A stretch of 42,342 nucleotides of DNA from Pseudomonadota bacterium. Lineage in GTDB: Bacteria > Desulfobacterota > Desulfobulbia > Desulfobulbales > CALZHT01. The DNA lies in the NCBI GenBank assembly GCA_018823135.1, contig JAHJJF010000018.1:1-42342 (forward strand). Reading direction: 5' to 3'. Positions 1 to 9,268 of the stretch are shown here, one piece after another. The position numbers and the translations under genes were made by a program. Positions within the stretch are counted from its first letter, which is position 1. The number at the start of each line of letters is the position of its first letter. The notes under the pieces were generated by a model that saw nothing but the letters and a program-made list of their open reading frames with translations, made no database searches and was not told where the DNA came from.

Positions 1-1
1 A

Positions 2-580
2 CGTTCCATGCTTCAGAGTGTCGGGCTCTTTGCCGCGAAACTTGTTTTCGAACAGTCGCCGGATCCTGTTGAATCAACCGCCAGACTGCTCAAGATGAAA
101 AAGATCCTGCCCGATGCCTATTATCTGGAATTTTATCTCGGACAGAACCTGGTCCGCCTCGGGCGCCATGACGAAGCCCTGCTCCACCTGAATAGAGCCC
201 TGACCCTCAACCCCGAAGAAGAAGATATTCCTTATATCTATTCATTTATCGGTGATTGCTTGAAAGACCTCGGAAAATATAAAGAGGCCATCGCCATGCT
301 TGAAAAGGGCCGCACGATTGATGATGAACGTCCGGATCTCCACAATCTTCTGGGTTTCTGCCATTTCAAACTGGAAAAATATGAGACTGCGGTGCACCAT
401 TTTACCAGGGCGGTTGAACTGTTCCCGTCTTCGGCAATCGATTATGCCAATCTCGGAGTCAATTACCGGAAACTCGGTAAAAATGAAGAGGCGATCAAGA
501 ATTTTGAACTGGCCCTTGAAATGGATAAATCCATTGATTTTGCCCGTACCCATCTTGAGGAACTCAGCGCCCAGGCGTGA
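2..580 (+). CDS. TPR-repeat protein, C-terminal part (5' end outside window)
   Basis: The frame is open to the left edge with no stop, so this is probably the C-terminal part of a longer protein. An internal ATG at 8 is only a fallback start. About 190 residues are visible and form consecutive tetratricopeptide repeats. Typical TPR positions are seen: YLGQNLVRLGRHDEALLHL, then two or three further helix pairs ending with NLGVNYRKLGKNEEAIKNF. TPRs are protein-interaction scaffolds. No catalytic domain or membrane segment is visible in this part. The gene ends at a strong hairpin shared with the convergent cytochrome gene. The specific role cannot be told from this fragment. Confidence 0.75.
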   Translation, partial: RSMLQSVGLFAAKLVFEQSPDPVESTARLLKMKKILPDAYYLEFYLGQNLVRLGRHDEALLHLNRALTLNPEEEDIPYIYSFIGDCLKDLGKYKEAIAMLEKGRTIDDERPDLHNLLGFCHFKLEKYETAVHHFTRAVELFPSSAIDYANLGVNYRKLGKNEEAIKNFELALEMDKSIDFARTHLEELSAQA

Positions 581-611
581 TCATCTCTCCAGATACTTTC
601 CTTCTTAAATG

Positions 612-657
612 ACAGCAAAGGCATGAAGTAAAACCATACGCTTCATGCCTTTGCTGT
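612..657. terminator. Bidirectional terminator hairpin
   Basis: A perfect 17-bp inverted repeat (arms 612-628 and 641-657, loop of 12) lies between the convergent TPR and cytochrome genes. Only a short T run follows on the plus strand. The position and symmetry suggest a shared terminator. Confidence 0.7.
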
Positions 658-676
658 TTTGCTCGATGAACACATC

Positions 677-1111
677 CTACTTGCTATTCTCGGCACCGTC
701 CGCTGCCACATGACAGCCCTTACAATTGACCGGTCCGTTTTTCCCCTCAAAGCCGTTTTTATGACATTCCTTGCACTTGGCATGAAAGATTGCCTTCCTG
801 ACTTTCAGGTTTTCGTTTTCAAACAATTGATTATGGCAGGCCAAACATTGAAGCTGGGAGGTGTCCTCCATGGCCGCAATTTCTTCCTGAGTACGGCCTT
901 TATGCGCTTTATCATGATGGCATTGGGCGCATTGAATACCTGTTTTTTCATGAATCTCATGACCAAACCGCGCCGACTTCTTTCCTTCTAGGGTCAATTC
1001 TCCTTCAGGATAGACCGGCGTTTTTTGCAATTCCTCCCCGGACACTGCCAATCCGCTGATCAATAATAAGAGACTGATTGCCACCGCAATTATCGATGTT
1101 CTTTTGTTCAT
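677..1111 (-). CDS. Periplasmic tetraheme cytochrome c, class III (c3-like)
   Basis: The 144-residue protein has an N-terminal signal peptide (hydrophobic residues about 7-24). Four CXXCH heme-binding motifs lie near residues 61-65, 89-93, 113-117 and 130-134. Additional histidines (FGHEIHEK, FHAKC) fit as distal heme ligands. This is the size and layout of class III (c3/c7-like) cytochromes, which are soluble periplasmic electron carriers in sulfate and metal reducers and often accept electrons from hydrogenases. The start is supported by a good ribosome-binding site (AGGAGGAAAGCAG before ATG). It is monocistronic here, 27 kb from the hydrogenase genes, so its redox partner cannot be assigned. 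Confidence 0.88.
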   Translation of the reverse strand: MNKRTSIIAVAISLLLLISGLAVSGEELQKTPVYPEGELTLEGKKSARFGHEIHEKTGIQCAQCHHDKAHKGRTQEEIAAMEDTSQLQCLACHNQLFENENLKVRKAIFHAKCKECHKNGFEGKNGPVNCKGCHVAADGAENSK

Positions 1112-1370
1112 CTGCTTTCCTCCTGTTTGAAGTTTGTTACATTTTCATGCTTCCATGCCTCAATTCTAATGCTTACAAACAAAGGGGAATAGCCGACATC
1201 GGGTCATGTCGCCCTACATAGCTGCTGAAATCCTACTGAGGGAATCTGCTTTTTAGAATCTCAATCTGCCAAACTATCATAGTTCTTTGGGTGTATAGTA
1301 AATTCTGGTAGTATATTTTCCAGTTAACCGAGCTTAATTCAGAGTCGCAAATCTTAATAGAAATCATCCT

Positions 1371-2270
1371 ATGATCAGAATCAACGGGGACCAAATCCGC
1401 CGCATACGGGAGTCAAAGGGTCTGACGCAACTCTATCTTGCGACTTTTGTCGGAGTGACCACCGACACCGTCTCTCGCTGGGAAAACCGTAAGTATCCGA
1501 CGATCAAGAAGGAAAACGCCGCAAAACTTGCCGAGGCACTGGAAACCGATCTTGCCAAGATTCTTGAAAACCCCGATTCAGCGGAAGCCGTCAGCGAAGT
1601 ATTTGCCCACGACCAGGGCAACTATCGTACTTCTCTGCCCGGCCCATTAAAAATATTATGGGCATTACTCGCCTTTACCGTCATCTTCGGCTTCACTGCC
1701 TGGTGGTTCACCTCAGTAAGCGATACGAGTGAAATCAAGGCGGAAAGGATTCTTCCCAGGCATTCCCCTCCCGGCAGCCGGTTGCCGATAAAAATCATTC
1801 TCACCGCCCATGACCAGGCACTCTACCCGTTAATCCTCAAGGAAGTCTTACCGGATGGAACCCGGCCGGTCACCGGCATGCCCGACTTCTATTCAAAAGG
1901 CGAAAAAGACAACTCAATAAAGTGGTTGAGCAAAAAAGGCGAAGGGAAGAATTCCTTCTTTTACATGGCAGAAATCGATTCCCAAACAAAACCGGAGACT
2001 GTCTTGACTTTCACCGGCAAGGTCACCAGTAAAAAGGGCAAACAAGCAACCGTCAATGTTCAAGGCATGGACGCCATAACAGTCCGGCCTTTCCATTGGG
2101 CGGACAGCAATATGGACGGGGTGATTGATGACGATGAAATCCTGTTAATTATTGACACCTTTCCCTGGCTGGAAGACCTGGATCTGTTCCAGAAGGAAAT
2201 TGAAACAATCTGGGAGGCCGAAGGCTATACCTGGGACAGCACGAACAAGAAATTCATTACAATCCCTTAA
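1371..2270 (+). CDS. Membrane-anchored XRE-family regulator with extracytoplasmic EF-hand-like tail
   Basis: Residues about 8-62 form an XRE/Cro-type helix-turn-helix (LTQLYLATFVGVTTDTVSRWE). A linker is followed by one membrane span at about 93-113. The remaining 185 residues would lie outside the cytoplasm. Near the C terminus, residues 245-256 read DSNMDGVIDDDE, an EF-hand/dockerin-type calcium loop. DNA binding inside joined to a sensor domain outside recalls the one-component ToxR/CadC layout, but with an XRE rather than a winged-helix domain. RodZ also has HTH-TM-periplasm order but lacks such a calcium loop. The stop overlaps that of the convergent trmN6-like gene. Target genes and ligand are unknown. 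Confidence 0.78.
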   Translation: MIRINGDQIRRIRESKGLTQLYLATFVGVTTDTVSRWENRKYPTIKKENAAKLAEALETDLAKILENPDSAEAVSEVFAHDQGNYRTSLPGPLKILWALLAFTVIFGFTAWWFTSVSDTSEIKAERILPRHSPPGSRLPIKIILTAHDQALYPLILKEVLPDGTRPVTGMPDFYSKGEKDNSIKWLSKKGEGKNSFFYMAEIDSQTKPETVLTFTGKVTSKKGKQATVNVQGMDAITVRPFHWADSNMDGVIDDDEILLIIDTFPWLEDLDLFQKEIETIWEAEGYTWDSTNKKFITIP

Positions 2271-3022
2271 TCCTCTCCGGACGCATACAACCGGGCAAAT
2301 TTCACAGTTTCCTTACCGCCTTTTTTTTCGTACAGAAAAAACGGTTCCAGGACCTGCAAATCCTCTTTCCCATCTTTAACCGCCTCGACCAGCACCCGGA
2401 ATTCATCGCCACCGGGATACGGGTAAACCGTCTGTATCCGCCTGGGTTCAAGTCCGTTCGCAGTCAATTGATCAAGGAGTTCTCCGACCCTTGCAGCCGG
2501 ATAGACCACAGTAACCCGACCGAATCTTTTCACGGCAAAAGCCAGTGCGGAAGCCACCTGCTGAAGATTGGCCGCCAATTCATGTCTGGCAAGAGCTTTT
2601 TCAATATGGGGGTTTATTCTGCCACAGGCGGATTTCGTATAGGGAGGATTGCACAGGATAGAATCAAATGAATCAGGACTGATCAGCTGATCAATGACTT
2701 TCAAGTCGCCGGAAATACAGTGGATCAATCCGTCATAACGGTTGAGAGCAATATTCTGCTTAATGAGCGCGACAAGACTTGGCTGCAATTCCAATGCGCA
2801 GATAGACACCCCAAGGTGTTTCCACTTGTATGCGATTATCAGGGAGATTACGCCGCAGCCGGCACATAAATCGAGGATTGCGTCGCCCTGCCCAGGCACT
2901 GAAAAATGCGCCAGCAGCACGGCATCAACGGAAAACCGGTAACCGTCCCTGTGCTGCAGACACAACAACTCCCCCCCGAAAAGGGAATCGGTTGTCAACT
3001 CTGATTTTACAGTCGGAACCAT
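2267..3022 (-). CDS. tRNA1(Val) adenine-N6 methyltransferase-like protein (TrmN6 family)
   Basis: This 251-residue class I SAM methyltransferase has motif I at residues about 51-57 (DLCAGCG). The catalytic NPPY motif of N6-adenine methyltransferases is at 125-128. The opening (DSLFGGELLCLQHRDGYRFSVDAVLLAHF) matches the TrmN6/YfiC family, which methylates A37 of tRNA1(Val). The family has size and fold in common with other NPPY enzymes, so the exact nucleotide is an inference. No clear ribosome-binding site is seen before the ATG. The 3' end overlaps the stop of the convergent XRE gene. Confidence 0.8.
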   Translation of the reverse strand: MVPTVKSELTTDSLFGGELLCLQHRDGYRFSVDAVLLAHFSVPGQGDAILDLCAGCGVISLIIAYKWKHLGVSICALELQPSLVALIKQNIALNRYDGLIHCISGDLKVIDQLISPDSFDSILCNPPYTKSACGRINPHIEKALARHELAANLQQVASALAFAVKRFGRVTVVYPAARVGELLDQLTANGLEPRRIQTVYPYPGGDEFRVLVEAVKDGKEDLQVLEPFFLYEKKGGKETVKFARLYASGED

Positions 3023-3192
3023 TAATGCTGTCTACGCTTAAAGTAACTATTTAGCGTGGCCCAAAAAACAAGACCACCAAGCATTAACTGTTCAACAGTG
3101 CTTCAGATGTGTACAAGCAGGACGGTGAGCTATACATCGGTATGCGAGCCGACCTGATCGTGCGCAGCTGGAGTGCTGCTGAATAGTTACAG

Positions 3193-4542
3193 CTAAAAAA
3201 CACTTTCACCCTCAACAAGCTTATTCATAACCAGACCGGTAAGAATCTTTGGGTAGAAATAGGTCGACTTATGCGGCATGACCAGATTTTCATCGGCAAC
3301 GCGCTTCACCTGTGAAACCGGGGTTTCATTCATCAGAAAAAGCATGGGAGTGTAGGCGGGGTTCAAGGTATATTCCTTAACTGCTCCATCCAGTGCGGCA
3401 TCAGGATCACTGTAATAATCAATGAGATTTTCTCTTTCGCATGTCTCATGGGAGAGACCGAGCATTTTCTCCAGAGCAAATTCCGAAAGCATCACCACAT
3501 CAAGATCAAGAAGGGGGCCGGGCTGGAGCCCCTTCATTGCCTTTCGATAGACCGAATCTTTTATTTTCATCAAAAAACAGCGGTCTTCCTCTGGATGATA
3601 AAAACCAAACATTCCACCTGATTGCTTTTCCTCATCAAGACGGGCGAACACCTCGGCAAGGAGGACTTCTCTGGAGCCGCCGCTGATTTCCTCAATCGTA
3701 AATCCTTTTTTAAGCGCCTTGACGCAATCATCCGCCGACCGCACTCCGGGAAGACGCAGCAGACGATGAGTGGGCAACACCGACAGCCCCGGATCTTCCA
3801 TATCGCAAAGATACATCATGACATGATTGAATGGGCTGTCTGAAGGCAATTCTCCCTGTCGTTCCCGGATGAGTTGACGGTAATTGAGAGCGGTGGTGTA
3901 ACGGTGATGACCGTCGGCAATATATAACGCTCTGTCTCTCAGCAGGCCCCGAACCTGGTCGATAACCATAAAATCCGTCACTTCCCAGATGGTGTGCTTA
4001 TTGCCGTCCAGATCATCCACAGAGCACAGGGGTTTGCCGGATTTTGCATCCTCAAGAAGCCTGATAATTTCTCCTTCCTGGTCCGCATAAAGAGAAAATA
4101 TCTTGCTGAAATTTGTTTTACAGGCATCCATCAACTTGGCGCGGCCGACAGTCACTTCGGAAAATGTCTTTTCATGGGGCTTGACAATCCCTTCGGAAAA
4201 TTCCGCCAGCTGCACCAGCGAAACAAAACCCTTTCTGGTGAGACGGGTACCGGACGGATGCGTATATTCAATATGATAGAGATACAGCGCGGGCTCGGTA
4301 TCCCTTACAAGAATCCTTTCGTCCTGCCATTGCTGAAAAAGGGCCCGGGCATTGGCGTAACTCTCTTCAGTGCTTACTTTTTTGCTGAGGTCAAGCTGAA
4401 CCATATTATATGGATTTTTCTCAACGAACCTGGCCTGTGCCTTCTCATCTATCACATCATACGGCGGAGTGACAACCTCCTCCAGATGAGCAATTTTTTC
4501 GGTGTTAAATCGTAATCCGCGAAACGGTGCTATGATTGCCAT
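3193..4542 (-). CDS. DUF1015 family protein
   Basis: The 449-residue cytoplasmic protein begins MAIIAPFRGLRFN and contains VVTPPYDVIDEKAQ and ALYIADGHHRYTTALNYR, hallmarks of the DUF1015 family. That family is widespread in anaerobes and has no established biochemical function. The length is normal and the ribosome-binding site before the ATG is good (GGAGAGGC). It stands alone, divergent from queD. There is no signal peptide or membrane segment. Confidence 0.85.
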   Translation of the reverse strand: MAIIAPFRGLRFNTEKIAHLEEVVTPPYDVIDEKAQARFVEKNPYNMVQLDLSKKVSTEESYANARALFQQWQDERILVRDTEPALYLYHIEYTHPSGTRLTRKGFVSLVQLAEFSEGIVKPHEKTFSEVTVGRAKLMDACKTNFSKIFSLYADQEGEIIRLLEDAKSGKPLCSVDDLDGNKHTIWEVTDFMVIDQVRGLLRDRALYIADGHHRYTTALNYRQLIRERQGELPSDSPFNHVMMYLCDMEDPGLSVLPTHRLLRLPGVRSADDCVKALKKGFTIEEISGGSREVLLAEVFARLDEEKQSGGMFGFYHPEEDRCFLMKIKDSVYRKAMKGLQPGPLLDLDVVMLSEFALEKMLGLSHETCERENLIDYYSDPDAALDGAVKEYTLNPAYTPMLFLMNETPVSQVKRVADENLVMPHKSTYFYPKILTGLVMNKLVEGESVF

Positions 4543-4810
4543 GCCTCTCCTGTCTCCTTATAAAACATCCCCATAAATGAGCGGGGGGAAAATAATTACT
4601 GTTTCATTCTTCGTGGTGATTGTCATTTTCCAGTTTGATGTTATCTTATTGTATTAAGGTGAGCGTCGGGTTGTTTGAAGCACCCAACTTAAGACAATCA
4701 AGTCTTTCCTGTAGAAAGGCCACAATCTACCAGATCAATTTAGGATTACAAATAAAATCTATTTACCTGTGTTACTCTGCAGAATTAATTAATCATTTAA
4801 CGAGGTCACC

Positions 4811-5182
4811 ATGTTCGATATCTTCATAGAAACCCATTTTTCAGCCGGCCACCACCTGCGCGATTATCCCGGCAACTGCGAACAACCCCACGGTCATAAC
4901 TGGACCGTCAAAGTAACGGTGCGGGCCACTGAACTTGATGAATTAGGCATGGGTGTCGATTTCCGCACCATTAAAAACGCCCTTAATGAAGTCCTCGATG
5001 GACTTGACCACCGTAATCTCAACGAGCATCCCGACTTCCTGACCAAAAATCCTTCCTCGGAAAATATCGCCGTCCATATCTTTGACAATCTCAAAAAGGA
5101 TCTCACGTCAGAGCGTTATCATCTTTACAGCATTACGGTGGGCGAAACCACGAATACTGGTGCCACTTATTTTGGCAAATGA
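4811..5182 (+). CDS. queD: 6-carboxy-5,6,7,8-tetrahydropterin synthase
   Basis: The 123-residue QueD/PTPS-family enzyme converts 7,8-dihydroneopterin triphosphate to 6-carboxytetrahydropterin in queuosine and 7-deazaguanine synthesis. Zinc-binding histidines are seen in the SAGHH and HGH segments (residues about 14 and 27-29). The catalytic cysteine is C23 in CEQPHGHNW, and a DHRNLN segment and a late glutamate (VGETTNT) are present. A ribosome-binding site (GAGGT) precedes the ATG. The 3' end overlaps the start of queE, implying translational coupling. The other pathway genes (queC, folE, queF) are not in this window. Confidence 0.93.
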   Translation: MFDIFIETHFSAGHHLRDYPGNCEQPHGHNWTVKVTVRATELDELGMGVDFRTIKNALNEVLDGLDHRNLNEHPDFLTKNPSSENIAVHIFDNLKKDLTSERYHLYSITVGETTNTGATYFGK

Positions 5183-5837
5183 CCAAAATCTCCTCATTTC
5201 CGAGACCTTCTACAGTATACAGGGTGAATCATCCTTTGCCGGCTATCCCTGTGCTTTTATCAGGCTTGCCGGATGCAATCTGCGCTGCACCTACTGCGAT
5301 TCCCGCTATACTTATGAAGAAGTTGGTCACGAAGTTTCCGTGCCGGACCTCCTGGCCTTTACCGATCAATACCCAGAAGCCCTGGTGGAAATAACCGGCG
5401 GCGAACCCCTTGTGCAGGAAAACATTTATCCCCTGATGACTGCCCTGGTGGACTCGGGGAGGACCGTGCTGCTTGAAACCAACGGCAGCCTGGATATCTC
5501 CCGGGTTCCGGAAAAAGTTGTAAAGATTATGGACCTTAAATGCCCGGAAAGCGGCATGAACAAACAGATGCTCATGGAAAATATTCGGCGGCTTACTCCA
5601 AAAGACGACCTTAAATTTGTGATTTGCTCAAGGCTGGACTATGACTGGGCAACAGAAACAATCAATGACCATCAACTGCTCGGTGCCCCAAACGGTCCGA
5701 CGCTTATCTTTTCACCGGCACTCAACCGCCTCGAACCCGCCTTGATGGCCCGATGGCTGCTTGAGGACAAACTGCAGATAAAAATGCAGGTTCAACTGCA
5801 CAAATTCCTCTGGCCCGATAAATCCCGTGGCGTTTAG
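5172..5837 (+). CDS. queE: 7-carboxy-7-deazaguanine synthase, radical SAM
   Basis: QueE uses a 4Fe-4S cluster and SAM to rearrange 6-carboxytetrahydropterin, the product of QueD, into 7-carboxy-7-deazaguanine. The family signature FYSIQGE is followed by the radical-SAM CxxxCxxC motif (C35, C39, C42 counting from the TTG) and by TGGEPLVQ. The length is about 221 residues. The open frame extends upstream to an ATG at 5082, but that would add about 30 residues unlike QueE and bury the gene in queD. The likely starts are TTG 5172 or GTG 5160, overlapping queD by 11-23 nt. The stop lies 6 nt from the convergent prmA stop. Confidence 0.9.
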   Translation: MANDQNLLISETFYSIQGESSFAGYPCAFIRLAGCNLRCTYCDSRYTYEEVGHEVSVPDLLAFTDQYPEALVEITGGEPLVQENIYPLMTALVDSGRTVLLETNGSLDISRVPEKVVKIMDLKCPESGMNKQMLMENIRRLTPKDDLKFVICSRLDYDWATETINDHQLLGAPNGPTLIFSPALNRLEPALMARWLLEDKLQIKMQVQLHKFLWPDKSRGV

Positions 5838-5842
5838 CCCGG

Positions 5843-6715
5843 TTAATGCTGGCAATTAAAACGAAAACTCTGAGCCCGCCACTTTCCTGATTGGTAGGAA
5901 CGTAATTCTTCAAATCCTCTTTGCAGACACATCTCTTTGACAACTTCTCCCTGCCGGCCCTGCATACCAGAAGCAATCAACACTCCTCCGGAATTCAGTT
6001 TACCTCGAAACTCATCCATATAGCGTAACAAGACCGACACGGTGAGATTTGCCAGGACCAGATCGAAAGTGTCCTGAATGTCTTCAAGCCTTGTATCAGA
6101 AACGCGGACCAAGGCCTCAAGCCGGTTATCAATGATATTCTGCCGGGCTATTTCCAGAGCCTCGGTGGATATATCAATACCCAGGACCGCGTCAGCACCT
6201 TTAAGTGCGCAAAGCAGCGAAAGTATTCCGGAGCCGCAGCCGATGTCCAGGACCCTTCTGAAAAATAATTCTCTGCCCTCGGATACATCCTCGATTGCCT
6301 GGATCACAAGGCCGGTGCTGGGATGAGTCCCGGAGCCGAAAACTTTGCCGGAGTCAAATTGCAGATCAGGATAACACGAGAAAACGTCAGGAGCTTTCTT
6401 GCAATCGTTACGATCTTTTTCTGTGACAAGTCGAGTATCAACTATTTCTGCTGACTCATTGCCTGCCAGTTCATCCGTGAATTTTTCAAGCATGACGGTG
6501 AGCTTCTGGAGATACCAGTCAATCCGCGGTCCGGGCCTGGTCTGGACCGTTAACAGCTTGCGATCTTTACCGTGGAGTACGGCATCATTGCCGAGTCCGA
6601 AAAATTGTTGCTGGAATTTTTCTGCGGTAACACGGTTTTCAAAACGCACCATAATATGAAGGCTTGCATCCCCATTGCTGTCAGGACAGTATTCAGGCAG
6701 AACAATGGAGGTCAT
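5843..6715 (-). CDS. prmA: Ribosomal protein L11 methyltransferase
   Basis: The 290-residue SAM methyltransferase of the PrmA family modifies ribosomal protein L11. It carries the family motif FGSGTHPST (residues 126-134) just before the SAM-binding motif I DIGCGSG (157-163), followed by the ANLTVSVL segment at the post-motif site. The N-terminal about 115 residues correspond to the substrate-recognition domain. The gene follows yvcK by 17 nt on the same strand and is probably co-transcribed with it. A related N-methyltransferase with another substrate cannot be excluded. Confidence 0.88.
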   Translation of the reverse strand: MTSIVLPEYCPDSNGDASLHIMVRFENRVTAEKFQQQFFGLGNDAVLHGKDRKLLTVQTRPGPRIDWYLQKLTVMLEKFTDELAGNESAEIVDTRLVTEKDRNDCKKAPDVFSCYPDLQFDSGKVFGSGTHPSTGLVIQAIEDVSEGRELFFRRVLDIGCGSGILSLLCALKGADAVLGIDISTEALEIARQNIIDNRLEALVRVSDTRLEDIQDTFDLVLANLTVSVLLRYMDEFRGKLNSGGVLIASGMQGRQGEVVKEMCLQRGFEELRSYQSGKWRAQSFRFNCQH

Positions 6716-6732
6716 TTTCTTATGGAGAATCT

Positions 6733-9021
6733 TTAAAGATGTTTTGATGATGTTCTTCCGGATTCATAAAGGGATGGATCGTAGCGGAAAACCACTTCCC
6801 GGAAAAAATCTATTATTGCCTGACGGCGATCGTATACCCTGACCTGCTCCGGAATAAGATCTGAAATTTCAGTGTGCTTAATGGCCATTTTATACTCTAT
6901 ATGTGCTGCAAATCTGTTGTCCAGATACCAGCCGTAGGTCAGGCCGAAAAGAAGGCCAGGCGGCGTAAAACCTTCATAACCATTAACCAGGCGGGTATAA
7001 AGGCTGGGATCCTTGGCCGAGCGGATCATCCTTGCCAGCCGCAGATATATATCGAGTTCCTGTGCGGTAAAATAACAATTCCAGGATGATTGATCGCGCA
7101 CCGTAAGCTGAAAAATTTTCCCCAGATTCTCACTTTCTTCATCCAGTTGAAGCATTTCCTTTTTTGCAGCGTAATTTCCCAGAAGCGACTGCCCTAAAGC
7201 CACCAGAAAAGCCACTTCAAAGCGCTCCGGTTTGTCAAAGATGTCCTGCCTGATTTTTATGACCCCGTCGTCAGGATCATAAAAGGAAAAAATATTATCC
7301 CATTCCTGGGAACGTTTCCAGAGATCATCATCAATCAGCTTAACGCCTCTGATGTTTTGCAGATGTGAAACCGGGATATCCTGATGGTTCCAGAGGATAC
7401 GGCAAATCGAATCCCGTACCTCTGAATCCAGATCAAGTCCGGAAAGCAGGTGTATAATTTTTGCATATCGGAGATTGGGCGTTTCATGACCGGGGTTGAT
7501 AATCAACTTTTCGTTATCTTCACACCCGGGAAGATTTTTTGCCGAACCGTTCGACAGATAACTTCGGGCCGCCCAGATAGTTTTTACCGTAGTTGCAAGG
7601 GATTCGGGATCATGCTGGATTACCTTTCTTTCATCAAGGGCGTTTTGTGAAAAAATTCTCGCCTCAAACGGGGTGAGCCCCATTTCGCGCACCCGGTCAT
7701 TATCAAGATAAATTGGCACCTTTCCCTCAACCGCATAGTTCTGCAGAACACTCCCTGGTATGTCCTGAAGCCTCAGGGTAAGAACCTGATGGAAAAGCCC
7801 ATGCACACCTCCGGGTATATTCCGATGGTATGCCTTGACCAGATCAGACACATAAAAACGGCGTCGCGGATCATCGCTTGCAATGTCCGTCTCGCCTTTC
7901 TGGATCCAGAGATTTGCCACCAGGATTTTCAGCGCTTTGTTATTGGCGCGGATTGCCCGGGCAATTCCAGGGACCCTTAAAATCGGGATTATGCTGGTAA
8001 AAAGACTCCCCGGAGCAAATAAAATAATATCCGCCTGAGCAATGCTCGCCATGACCTCATCAGGCACATGCGGGGTATCATCGAATTCAACAAAAACCCG
8101 ATCAACAGGATAGCCGCGCTGGGCATAGGCGGATTTATTCTCGCCGGTGACCAGAACGCCGTTGGTATACAGAATTTTTAATTGTGCAGGGGTTGTTGTG
8201 CAAGGAAGGACCGAATCAGGCTCAGCACCGATAATTTCAGCAAGAACCCGCAAGCCCTTTATTATAGCAGAATCAAAATTCTTCTCTGCGGGCGAGAGAT
8301 TCTTGAAAATCGCTGCGGCAAGAAGCAGATTGCCCAGGCAATGCCTGTGATCCAACTGGGCATTAAGACGTTCGTCCAGGAAAATATTTTCCAAAAGATC
8401 CCTGAGCGCCTGCCTTAAAATGTGCGGCATACTCTCAGGGCTGACGCAACTCAATTCAATAAGTTCTTCCGCCGATGCAGGTCTTTGCGAATAGCGATAA
8501 TTAAATAATGAATGGAGATTGCCGGCAGTCAGATAAGCCTCTTCTTCTGATAAGGAATATTGTTTCAGAAGATTCTGTCTTCTTATGGAAGAAAGCAGAA
8601 CATGCCTTAAGTCGCCCAGGGCGATAATCGGCAGCTCCTTGAAAAATTCTCCGGTTGATCCACCGTCATCGGTGACACAGACAACGGACCGGGTGTTGGG
8701 GAATGTATCTTTCATGCCCTTGAACGGCGAACGCGGCCACAAAGGGATTCTGCTGTCGCCGCCAATAACATTTGAAAGCCCGGTGCCGCCACCGAAAACC
8801 ACGACATTCAGGGCTGAGGTGTCCACCTGCGCCAGTGCACCTTCGAGGTCCGACAATGCGGCTGTGACTTTTGCCGGTCCAACCGGAGGAACCCCCATGA
8901 TAACGAGGTTGATCATTTTCTCGACAAGATCTCCGGGAGGCAGAAAATCCAGCGGATCAAACCTGGTCTTTTCCAGGTTCTTTATCAGCGATGTTATGTC
9001 GGAATTCTTTTTTGAAAACAT
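6733..9021 (-). CDS. YvcK/CofD-like gluconeogenesis factor family protein with long C-terminal extension
   Basis: The N-terminal half shows the CofD/YvcK Rossmann-type fold: VVVFGGGTGLS (about residues 74-83) and TDDGGSTGEF (117-126), with ALGDLRH after it. YvcK proteins bind UDP-sugars and are needed for growth on gluconeogenic carbon sources and for cell-wall homeostasis in Bacillus. CofD proper is a phospholactate transferase for F420. Family members are usually about 300-450 residues. This one is 762 residues and adds roughly 300 C-terminal residues that I do not recognise, with no obvious catalytic motif or membrane span. It is followed 17 nt downstream by prmA. Confidence 0.8.
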   Translation of the reverse strand: MFSKKNSDITSLIKNLEKTRFDPLDFLPPGDLVEKMINLVIMGVPPVGPAKVTAALSDLEGALAQVDTSALNVVVFGGGTGLSNVIGGDSRIPLWPRSPFKGMKDTFPNTRSVVCVTDDGGSTGEFFKELPIIALGDLRHVLLSSIRRQNLLKQYSLSEEEAYLTAGNLHSLFNYRYSQRPASAEELIELSCVSPESMPHILRQALRDLLENIFLDERLNAQLDHRHCLGNLLLAAAIFKNLSPAEKNFDSAIIKGLRVLAEIIGAEPDSVLPCTTTPAQLKILYTNGVLVTGENKSAYAQRGYPVDRVFVEFDDTPHVPDEVMASIAQADIILFAPGSLFTSIIPILRVPGIARAIRANNKALKILVANLWIQKGETDIASDDPRRRFYVSDLVKAYHRNIPGGVHGLFHQVLTLRLQDIPGSVLQNYAVEGKVPIYLDNDRVREMGLTPFEARIFSQNALDERKVIQHDPESLATTVKTIWAARSYLSNGSAKNLPGCEDNEKLIINPGHETPNLRYAKIIHLLSGLDLDSEVRDSICRILWNHQDIPVSHLQNIRGVKLIDDDLWKRSQEWDNIFSFYDPDDGVIKIRQDIFDKPERFEVAFLVALGQSLLGNYAAKKEMLQLDEESENLGKIFQLTVRDQSSWNCYFTAQELDIYLRLARMIRSAKDPSLYTRLVNGYEGFTPPGLLFGLTYGWYLDNRFAAHIEYKMAIKHTEISDLIPEQVRVYDRRQAIIDFFREVVFRYDPSLYESGRTSSKHL

Positions 9022-9268
9022 AATTGGAAATGCTCAACTCAGTTATTGAACTTCTTCTGTAGATGTAACCAACTGAATACAAATGAATTAGTCAACGACC
9101 TCGGGCAGGTGATTCAATTGGAAGTCAGTAGTCAGAAACCGGAAAAATACTGCAAAATCAATCACTCTGAATCCTTAATCCTGACTTCTGAAAATAATCC
9201 AATGCCAGTGTTTTTTATAATAATTATTGCATTTCAATAAATTAGAACAGGGCAGAAAGTTGAGTCAG

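Noticed and set aside
3090-3183. Possible gene remnant ending in a stop at about 3183 (plus strand)
   Set aside because: About 30 codons between an in-frame stop and TAG look protein-like, but no start or recognisable family was found, so it is not reported as a gene.
4543-4810. preQ1 riboswitch upstream of queD
   Set aside because: No preQ1-type aptamer core was found in the leader; only a weak GGGTTG/CACCC-type hairpin is present.
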